Assembly (NCBI GenBank): GCA_027322565.1
Contig: DAHVRG010000096.1
Location: 1-7,386, forward strand
Length of the DNA stretch: 7,386 nucleotides
From: Georgenia sp.
GTDB lineage: Bacteria > Actinomycetota > Actinomycetes > Actinomycetales > Actinomycetaceae
Direction of reading: 5' to 3'
A program made the translations under genes and the position numbers. Within the stretch, counting starts at the first letter, position 1. Each line of letters starts with the position of its first letter. Below are positions 1 through 3,879 of the stretch, in pieces. The notes under the pieces were generated by a model. That model ran no database searches. It saw only the letters and a program-made list of their open reading frames with translations, and was not told the DNA's origin.

Positions 1-43
1 CTCCTCGGTCATGGACCAGATCGCGGCCGGCATGGCGAAGTAG
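1..43 (+). CDS. 3' end of an unidentified upstream gene (partial)
   Basis: Only the last 13 codons are visible, read from base 2: SSVMDQIAAGMAK, then a TAG stop at 41-43. Every one of these codons ends in G or C, as expected for a real coding frame in this genome. A strong hairpin follows 40 bases after the stop. Too little protein is present to name a family. In M. tuberculosis the neighbouring block differs, so synteny gives no reliable guess. Confidence 0.6.
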   Translation, partial: SSVMDQIAAGMAK

Positions 44-82
44 CAGCTTCCCGGTCACCGGCCCGCCGGTGACTCACCCTCA

Positions 83-121
83 CCCGAGAGCCGGACCTCC
101 GTGCGAGGTCCGGCTCTCGGG
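83..121 (+). terminator. Perfect 17-bp hairpin, probable terminator of the upstream gene
   Basis: Bases 83-99 are exactly complementary to 105-121, leaving a 5-nt loop (CGTGC). No T-run follows, which is common for actinobacterial intrinsic terminators. The hairpin lies 39 bases after the upstream stop codon and ends just before the putative -10 of the next gene. The outer arm contains CCGAGAGC/GCTCTCGG, which recurs in a palindrome at 1138-1156. Confidence 0.8.
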
Positions 122-139
122 CGCTGCCCGGCGATCGTC

Positions 140-154
140 TAGGCTCGGGCGTCG
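140..154 (+). promoter_or_regulatory. Putative leaderless promoter (-10) of the hydrolase gene
   Basis: TAGGCT at 140-145 fits the actinobacterial TANNNT -10 consensus and lies 8 nt before the GTG start at 154. No purine-rich Shine-Dalgarno occurs in the gap. Transcription probably starts at or very near the GTG. No convincing -35 is visible; its expected position overlaps the right arm of the upstream hairpin. Confidence 0.45.
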
Positions 155-1062
155 TGGCTACCGACCAAGGCGTCCTCTGGGAGGACGGACCGTGGGAGCA
201 CCGCTTCGTCCCGGCGAACGGTGCCCGTTTCCACGTGGTCCTCGCCGGGCCGGAGTCCGGTGAGCTCGTCGTCCTGCTCCACGGGTTCCCGCAGTTCTGG
301 TGGGCGTGGCGGGCACAGCTGGTCGCGCTCGCCGAGGCGGGTTACCGGGTCGCGGCGATGGACCTGCGCGGGTTCGGCGGCTCCGACAAACCCCCGGCCG
401 GTCACTCGACCCCCGTGCTCACCGGCGACGTCGCCGGCGTGGTGCGGTCCCTCGGCCGGGAGCAGGCCGTGGTCGTCGGTCACGACTTCGGTGGCCTGCT
501 CGCCTGGTCCATGCCGGTGCTCCGCCCGGGCAGCATCCGGGCGGTCGCGGTGCTCGGCGCCCCTCACCCGGTCCCGCTGCTGCGCCCCAACAACCACCTG
601 TCCTCCCGGGCCCGCGCCTTCCTCGCGCGGATCCAGGTGCCGTGGTTCCCCGAGCGGGCACTGCGCCGCGGCGACCTCGTCGCCCGCGTGCTCTCCGACG
701 CCTCGGCACCCGGCCGCCGGGTCCCGCCCGAGGAGCTGCGCGCCTACCAGGCGGTGATGCGGATGCCGTCGGTCGCGCACACGAGCCTCGAGCACCTCCG
801 CTGGCTCGTCCGCTCCACCCCCCGGCCGGACGGGCGGCGCTACCTCGCCGCGATGGCGAGCCCCGTCGAGGTTCCGGTGCTCAGCGTACGTGGCGGCGCC
901 GACCGCTGGACACCGCCGGCCGCGTTCGCGTCGGACGCGGCGTACGTGCGCGGTCCGCTCCGCACCGCAGTGGTCCGGAGCAAGGGGCATCTCCTGCCCG
1001 AGGAGGCGCCCGAGGAGGTCACCGAGCTGCTCCTCGACTTCCTCGCCGCCCTCCCGGACTGA
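154..1062 (+). CDS. Alpha/beta-fold hydrolase, epoxide-hydrolase-like (EphE-type)
   Basis: This 302-residue protein is a cytosolic alpha/beta hydrolase with no signal peptide. The oxyanion-hole motif HGFP is at 43-46. The nucleophile elbow reads VVVGHDFGG with Asp111, the residue used by epoxide hydrolases and haloalkane dehalogenases rather than Ser. The acid is probably Asp250 (RGGADRW) and the general base His279 (SKGHLLPEEAPEEV). Residues about 140-230 form the lid; its tyrosines Tyr198 and Tyr230 could be epoxide-polarising residues, but I cannot assign them. The gene occupies the place of M. tuberculosis ephE in a syntenic block, which supports epoxide hydrolysis to a diol. Haloalkane dehalogenation remains possible and the substrate is unknown. 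The GTG start at 154 is chosen because a -10 hexamer lies just upstream and no RBS is present. It is a single-gene unit convergent with nth. Confidence 0.9.
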   Translation: MATDQGVLWEDGPWEHRFVPANGARFHVVLAGPESGELVVLLHGFPQFWWAWRAQLVALAEAGYRVAAMDLRGFGGSDKPPAGHSTPVLTGDVAGVVRSLGREQAVVVGHDFGGLLAWSMPVLRPGSIRAVAVLGAPHPVPLLRPNNHLSSRARAFLARIQVPWFPERALRRGDLVARVLSDASAPGRRVPPEELRAYQAVMRMPSVAHTSLEHLRWLVRSTPRPDGRRYLAAMASPVEVPVLSVRGGADRWTPPAAFASDAAYVRGPLRTAVVRSKGHLLPEEAPEEVTELLLDFLAALPD

Positions 1063-1076
1063 CGCCCCTACACCCC

Positions 1077-1148
1077 CTGCCGCCGACAGCGCACTTCCCA
1101 GCGAGAGCCCACTTCCCGACGCCAGCTCACCTTCTCACCGAGAGCTCA
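1077..1148 (+). repeat. Four degenerate tandem copies of an 18-bp repeat
   Basis: Plus-strand copies are 1077-1093 (CTGCCGCCGACAGCGCA), 1094-1111 (CTTCCCAGCGAGAGCCCA), 1112-1129 (CTTCCCGACGCCAGCTCA) and 1131-1148 (CTTCTCACCGAGAGCTCA). The approximate consensus is CTTCCCANCGAGAGCNCA. The first copy is the weakest and one base (1130) separates the last two. The array fills the gap between the convergent hydrolase and nth genes and is not coding in any frame I can support. Confidence 0.75.
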
Positions 1149-1190
1149 GCTCTCGGCAGCGGCCCTCGATGTCGGGAACTGCGCTCTCGC
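1101..1190. terminator. Large nested hairpin between convergent genes; possible bidirectional terminator
   Basis: Bases 1101-1120 pair with 1171-1190 over 20 bp with two mismatches (18 of 20). Inside this outer stem lies the near-perfect palindrome 1138-1156, CCGAGAGC-TCA-GCTCTCGG, with 8-bp arms (9 if the loop is counted as one base). Because it sits between the stop of the plus-strand hydrolase (1062) and the stop of minus-strand nth (1203), it can fold in either transcript. The right arm consists of inverted copies of the 18-bp repeat, for example 1180-1196 read on the minus strand. No T-run is present. The terminator role is inferred from position. Confidence 0.6.
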
Positions 1191-1202
1191 CGAAGGGGCG
1201 GG

Positions 1203-1904
1203 CTACTCGGGGCGGCGGACCAGCGCCTCGGCCGCTTCGGGGTCCGTCTCCCCGGCGCCGTAGCTGGGGCAGAGCTCGGCGAGCACACACGCCCCGCAGG
1301 CGGGACGGCGGGAGTGGCAGACCCGGCGTCCGTGGAAGATCAACCGGTGGCACAGCATCGTCCACCGCTCCTCGGGGACGAGCGCGGCGATCTCGCGCTC
1401 CACCTTGACCGCGTCCTTGCTGGTGCTCCATCCCAGGCGGCGGGCCAGCCGTCCGACGTGGGTGTCCACCGTGATGCCGGGGATGTCGAAGGCGTTGCCG
1501 AGGACGACGTTGGCGGTCTTGCGCCCGACACCCGGCAGCCGTACGAGGGCGTCGAGGTCGGCGGGCACCTGTCCGCCGTGGTCCGCGAGCAGCGCGGCGG
1601 CCAGCCCGCGCAGCGACGTCGCCTTGGCCCGGAAGAAGCCGAGCGGGCGCAGCACCTCCTCGAGCTCCTCCTGGCCGGCCGCGGCCAGCTCCGCCGGTCC
1701 CGGCCAGCGGCGGAACAGCTCCGGGGTGACGGCGTTGACCCGCACGTCCGTGGTCTGCGCCGAGAGCACCGTGGCGACGAGGAGCTCGAACGGGGAGGTG
1801 AAGTCGAGCTCGCAGCGGGCGTCCGGCCACTCCGCGGCGAGGAGGTCGTCGACCTCGACCGCCGGTGCCGGACCCCGGTCGACCTGCTGTTCCTCGATCC
1901 CCAC
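1203..1904 (-). CDS. nth: Endonuclease III, DNA glycosylase/AP lyase with a 4Fe-4S cluster
   Basis: This 233-residue protein removes oxidised pyrimidines from DNA and nicks the abasic site during base-excision repair. The helix-hairpin-helix motif [11 protein letters not shown] carries the Schiff-base Lys129, followed by the catalytic Asp147 in TVDTHVGR. The C-terminal cluster motif is intact: Cys196, Cys203, Cys206 and Cys212, spaced C-x6-C-x2-C-x5-C. The N-terminal segment [20 protein letters not shown] (34-53) is typical of the family. The GTG start at 1904 is preferred because TAACCT lies 6 nt upstream with no RBS, suggesting a leaderless message. The gene is divergent from crp, with 99 bp between the two starts, and convergent with the hydrolase. 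Placement next to crp matches M. tuberculosis. All key residues are present, so activity is expected. Confidence 0.97.
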   Translation of the reverse strand: MGIEEQQVDRGPAPAVEVDDLLAAEWPDARCELDFTSPFELLVATVLSAQTTDVRVNAVTPELFRRWPGPAELAAAGQEELEEVLRPLGFFRAKATSLRGLAAALLADHGGQVPADLDALVRLPGVGRKTANVVLGNAFDIPGITVDTHVGRLARRLGWSTSKDAVKVEREIAALVPEERWTMLCHRLIFHGRRVCHSRRPACGACVLAELCPSYGAGETDPEAAEALVRRPE

Positions 1905-1916
1905 CGCGCCAGGTTA
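1905..1916 (-). promoter_or_regulatory. Putative leaderless promoter (-10) of nth
   Basis: On the minus strand TAACCT (1916-1911) matches TANNNT and is followed by six bases (GGCGCG) and then the GTG start at 1904. This spacing puts the transcription start at the start codon. No Shine-Dalgarno is present and no convincing -35 hexamer could be recognised. Confidence 0.5.
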
Positions 1917-1988
1917 CGGGCAGTTCGGCACACTCGGTGGCAGGATGGGCGTGATGGGCCCCTCGGCCCGGCCGCAGACCCCGACGTG

Positions 1989-1995
1989 AAAAGGA
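1989..1995 (+). promoter_or_regulatory. Shine-Dalgarno that decides the crp start
   Basis: AAAAGGA at 1989-1995 lies 8 nt before GTG 2004. An in-frame ATG at 1995 overlaps this element and has no RBS of its own, so GTG 2004 is the better start. It gives an N-terminus (MDD...) like that of M. tuberculosis Crp (MDE...). No clear promoter or symmetric TGTGA-N6-TCACA Crp site was found in the 99 bp between nth and crp. Confidence 0.6.
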
Positions 1996-2003
1996 TGCCA
2001 ACC

Positions 2004-2681
2004 GTGGACGACGCCGCGATCAGCTCCGTGCCTCTCTTCGCTGCCCTCGACGACGACGCCCGGGCGGCCCTGCGGGAGGCGATGCAGGAGGTCAGCCTGC
2101 GGCGCGGGGAGACCCTCTTCCACGAGGGCGACCCGGGCGACCGGCTCTACCTCGTTCTCGAGGGCAAGATCAAGCTCGGACACCGCTCGAACGACGGGCG
2201 GGAGAACCTGCTGGCCATCCTCGGCCCGGGCGAGCTGCTCGGTGAGCTCACCCTCTTCGAGCCGGGTGAGCGGACCGCCACCGCCACCGCGGTTGCGAAC
2301 AGCCGGCTCCTCGAGCTCCAGCACGAGCCGTTCATGCACCTGCTCGACACGCGCCCCGGCCTGGCCAAGCACATGCTGCGCGCCCTGGCACAGCGGCTGC
2401 GCCGCACCAACGAGGCCCTGGCCGACCTCGTCTTCTCCGACGTCCCCGGCCGCGTCGCCAAGGCGCTCCTCGACCTGTCGGTGCGCTTCGGTGAGCAGAC
2501 GCCCGAGGGGCTGCGCGTCGCCCACGACCTCACCCAGGAGGAGCTCGCCCAGCTCGTCGGTGCCTCCCGTGAGACGGTGAACAAGTCGCTGGCCGACTTC
2601 ATCTCGCGGGGCTGGATCCGCCTCGAGGGCCGCGCGGTGCAGATCCTCGATCTCGAGCGGCTCAAGCGCCGCGCCCGCTGA
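2004..2681 (+). CDS. crp: Crp/Fnr-family cAMP-responsive transcription regulator
   Basis: This 225-residue cytosolic dimeric regulator closely resembles M. tuberculosis Crp (Rv3676, 224 residues) in length and motifs. The cyclic-nucleotide-binding barrel spans about 9-120. The phosphate-binding cassette keeps Gly80, Glu81, Arg90 and Thr91 ([19 protein letters not shown]), which contact cAMP in the family, and the dimerisation helix carries RRTN (133-136). The winged helix-turn-helix begins near 150. The motif [20 protein letters not shown] (175-194) includes the recognition helix SRETVNK, identical to the mycobacterial one, so the DNA site is probably of the TGTGA-N6-TCACA type. There is no cysteine cluster, which argues against an Fnr-type oxygen sensor. 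It stands alone on the plus strand, divergent from nth and convergent with the ridA-like gene. Confidence 0.95.
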   Translation: MDDAAISSVPLFAALDDDARAALREAMQEVSLRRGETLFHEGDPGDRLYLVLEGKIKLGHRSNDGRENLLAILGPGELLGELTLFEPGERTATATAVANSRLLELQHEPFMHLLDTRPGLAKHMLRALAQRLRRTNEALADLVFSDVPGRVAKALLDLSVRFGEQTPEGLRVAHDLTQEELAQLVGASRETVNKSLADFISRGWIRLEGRAVQILDLERLKRRAR

Positions 2682-2696
2682 CCGCGTTTCCGCACC

Positions 2697-2716
2697 GGCC
2701 GCCCGAGCGGGCGGTC
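2697..2716. terminator. Hairpin between convergent crp and the ridA-like gene
   Basis: CCGCCC (2699-2704) pairs with GGGCGG (2709-2714) around a GAGC loop. The stem extends by a G-T and a G-C pair to 2697-2716. It starts 15 bases after the crp stop and includes bases of the ridA-like stop codon (2715-2717), so it could end crp transcription and also lie at the 3' end of the opposing message. No T-run is present. Confidence 0.5.
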
Positions 2717-3182
2717 AGGCGAGGGCGAGGACGAGCTCGACCTCGACGGGTGCGTCGAGCGGGAGGACGCTGACCCCGACGGCGCTGCGGGCATGCATGC
2801 CGGCGTCGCCGAAGATCTCCCCGAGGAGGTCGGAGGCCCCGTTGACCACGCCCGGCTGCCCCGTGAAGGAGGGGTCGCTGGCCACGTAGCCGACGACCTT
2901 GACCACCCGGACGACGGCGTCGAGGTTGCCGACCCTCGCGGCCACGGCCGCCAGGCCGTTGAGCGCAGCGACGCGGGCGAGCTCGGTGGCGTGCTCCGGG
3001 GTCACAAGGCCCTTCCCCTCACCGACCTTGCCGGTGAGGGGAAGGGCGCCGTCGACCATCGGCAGCTGTCCGGACGTCCACACCAGGTCACCGTGACGCA
3101 GCGCCGGGACGTAGTTCGCCACCGGGACCGCGACCTCGGGCAGGGTGAGTCCGAGCTCCCGGAGCCGGTCGGAGACGCTCAC
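2715..3182 (-). CDS. RidA/YjgF-family protein (Rv3678c-like), probable enamine/imine deaminase
   Basis: This 155-residue cytosolic protein belongs to the RidA (YjgF/YER057c/UK114) family. Archetypal members are trimers that hydrolyse reactive 2-aminoacrylate and other enamines/imines released by PLP enzymes. Family features are TSGQLP (36-41), TGKVG (50-54), NGL (75-77), and the C-terminal [11 protein letters not shown]...VEVEL, in which Arg132 matches the catalytic Arg of archetypal RidA. The Cys two residues later in archetypal RidA is Ala134 here, so it may belong to another Rid subfamily with different substrates. The GTG start at 3182 overlaps the TGA of the DUF4177 gene in the sequence GTGA, which implies translational coupling. 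A perfect 16-bp inverted repeat lies within the coding sequence at residues of roughly 46-59. Family assignment is secure; the reaction is inferred. Confidence 0.9.
   Translation of the reverse strand: MSVSDRLRELGLTLPEVAVPVANYVPALRHGDLVWTSGQLPMVDGALPLTGKVGEGKGLVTPEHATELARVAALNGLAAVAARVGNLDAVVRVVKVVGYVASDPSFTGQPGVVNGASDLLGEIFGDAGMHARSAVGVSVLPLDAPVEVELVLALA
3009..3047. repeat. Perfect 16-bp inverted repeat inside the ridA-like gene
   Basis: Bases 3009-3024 (GCCCTTCCCCTCACCG) are exactly complementary to 3032-3047, with a 7-nt loop (ACCTTGC). On the coding (minus) strand the arms encode ALPLTG and GEGKGL on either side of the conserved GKVG. A perfect 16-bp stem is well beyond what G+C-rich codon use would normally give. 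Any effect on mRNA folding is inference. Confidence 0.85.
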
Positions 3183-3331
3183 GCCTTCTCGCGCTTGAGA
3201 TAGGCGACGAGGTTCTCCGTCGGTCCGGGGACCACCTGGACGAGCTCCCAGCCGTCCGCTCCCCACTGGTCGAGGATGGCCTTGGTGTTGTGGATGAGCA
3301 GTGGAATGGTCGCGTACTCCCAGGTCTTCAT
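3179..3331 (-). CDS. Small DUF4177-family protein (Rv3678A-like)
   Basis: The product is 50 residues: it begins MKTWEYATIPLL, continues QWGADGWELVQVV (22-34) and ends AYLKREKA. The W-E-Y start and the GWELV core are characteristic of the DUF4177 family of tiny proteins of unknown function. No signal peptide or membrane segment is visible. The ATG at 3331 follows the whiB TAG by 9 nt, with GGAT as a weak ribosome-binding site, and the 3' end overlaps the ridA-like start by 4 nt. The same three-gene neighbourhood exists in M. tuberculosis, where Rv3678A sits between the RidA gene and the ATPase pair. The gene is in the same frame as whiB, so amber read-through would fuse the two products. Function is unknown. 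Confidence 0.85.
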   Translation of the reverse strand: MKTWEYATIPLLIHNTKAILDQWGADGWELVQVVPGPTENLVAYLKREKA

Positions 3332-3340
3332 GCGGCCATC

Positions 3341-3676
3341 CTAGGCCTGGCGGATCTTTGCCAGGATGCGTGGCGCCCGGTCCGCCCGGAGCTCGGCGAT
3401 GATGTCGTCGTCCTCGTCCTTGAGCCGCTCTGCCCAGGACTCCACCTCGGGGTAGCGGCGCAGCAGCGCCCGCCGCTCCCGTTCCGTCAGCCCGCCCCAC
3501 ACCCCGAAGCTCACGTGGGCGTCGAGGGCGTCCGCCAGGCACTCCATCCGTACCGGGCACCGGAAGCACAGCTCCCGGGCTGCCCGTTGTGCCGCTCCAC
3601 GGACGAAAAGCTCGTCCGGCTCGATCTGGCGGCATGCGGCGCGCGCCGCCCAGGTCTGGTCGTCGTAGGAGCTCAT
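3341..3676 (-). CDS. whiB: WhiB-family iron-sulfur transcription regulator (WhiB4 position)
   Basis: This 111-residue protein has the four WhiB cluster ligands Cys15, Cys37, Cys40 and Cys46 (C-x21-C-x2-C-x5-C) and the turn GVWGG at 58-62. A basic stretch (ERERRALLRRY) and a charged C-terminal tail with likely DNA contacts follow. WhiB proteins bind an O2- and NO-sensitive 4Fe-4S cluster and act with sigma factors or on DNA as redox-responsive regulators; the apo-form of M. tuberculosis WhiB4 binds DNA. Lying divergently from the PBP gene and beside the DUF4177/RidA pair, it matches whiB4 in M. tuberculosis, but orthology rests on synteny. The ATG at 3676 is chosen because AGGAGGT stands 5 nt upstream; a longer reading frame reaching 3733 has no such support. 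It is the first gene of a whiB-DUF4177-ridA operon. Confidence 0.95.
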   Translation of the reverse strand: MSSYDDQTWAARAACRQIEPDELFVRGAAQRAARELCFRCPVRMECLADALDAHVSFGVWGGLTERERRALLRRYPEVESWAERLKDEDDDIIAELRADRAPRILAKIRQA

Positions 3677-3681
3677 GCTCC

Positions 3682-3688
3682 ACCTCCT
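3682..3688 (-). promoter_or_regulatory. Strong Shine-Dalgarno of whiB
   Basis: On the minus strand AGGAGGT (3688-3682) lies 5 nt before the ATG at 3676. It is the best ribosome-binding site in the window and fixes the whiB start, ruling out the longer in-frame extension to 3733. Confidence 0.8.
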
Positions 3689-3720
3689 GTCCGCGGCATC
3701 CTTGCCGCTCTCATGCCCTG

Positions 3721-3750
3721 ACCGTAGTGCCACGTGTCAGGGACAAGTAA
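3721..3750 (-). promoter_or_regulatory. Putative whiB operon promoter with near-palindrome in the spacer
   Basis: On the minus strand TACGGT (3726-3721) fits TANNNT, and TTACTT (3750-3745) is a weak -35 with an 18-bp spacer. This would give a leader of about 38 nt carrying the AGGAGGT site. The spacer contains the near-palindrome TGCCACGTGTCA (plus strand 3728-3739; 10 of 12 positions symmetric), a plausible operator. The -35 is poor, so the promoter is tentative. Confidence 0.35.
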
Positions 3751-3766
3751 GGCCGATGGTCTGATC

Positions 3767-3788
3767 GTGACCTTGGCGAAATGGTCAC
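3767..3788. promoter_or_regulatory. Inverted repeat GTGACC-N10-GGTCAC, candidate operator
   Basis: GTGACC (3767-3772) and GGTCAC (3783-3788) form an exact inverted repeat with a centre-to-centre distance of 16 bp. It sits in the divergent region, upstream of both the putative whiB promoter and the PBP promoter. The spacing does not fit a Crp site (TGTGA-N6-TCACA). The cognate regulator is unknown. Confidence 0.35.
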
Positions 3789-3817
3789 ACCCGTCGCGCA
3801 GAAGAGCAAGACCCCCA

Positions 3818-3857
3818 CCCCCGGTGAACTCGCCCACCGCCTGGACCTCGCCGGGGG
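3818..3857. repeat. Inverted repeat over the PBP -35 region
   Basis: CCCCCGGTGA (3818-3827) pairs with TCGCCGGGGG (3848-3857) except for one T-G position, with 20 bases between. It lies 10 bp upstream of the PBP -10 hexamer and would cover the expected -35 position. If the PBP mRNA is leaderless, the element is not transcribed and would act, if at all, as DNA. Confidence 0.3.
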
Positions 3858-3866
3858 AGAGCACCG

Positions 3867-3879
3867 TACTCTAGAGCAA
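3867..3879 (+). promoter_or_regulatory. Putative leaderless promoter (-10) of the PBP gene
   Basis: TACTCT (3867-3872) fits TANNNT and is followed by six bases (AGAGCA) and then ATG at 3879, which places the likely transcription start on the A of the ATG. The nearest purine-rich stretch (GGGGGAGAG, 3853-3861) is 17 nt away and too far to be a ribosome-binding site. TGGACC (3842-3847), 19 bp upstream of the -10, is a weak -35 candidate. Confidence 0.5.

Noticed and set aside
1949..1966. Possible Crp autoregulatory site (CGTGA at 1950-1954)
   Set aside because: Only one half-site is present. The expected TCAC half is absent at the right spacing.
1956..1969. Small hairpin GGGCC-CCTC-GGCCC in the crp leader
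   Set aside because: A 5-bp stem of this composition is expected by chance in such G+C-rich DNA, and nothing else suggests a riboswitch.
300..2003. Long open frame continuous with crp, extending it upstream through the hydrolase and nth
   Set aside because: It is an artefact of few stop codons in G+C-rich DNA. Only the part from GTG 2004 has Crp homology, and a Shine-Dalgarno precedes that codon.
3673..3864. Minus-strand open frame of 63 codons ahead of and overlapping the whiB start
   Set aside because: Third-position G+C falls away in its second half, its end covers the whiB Shine-Dalgarno and start, and no family is recognisable. The region is better explained as divergent promoters.
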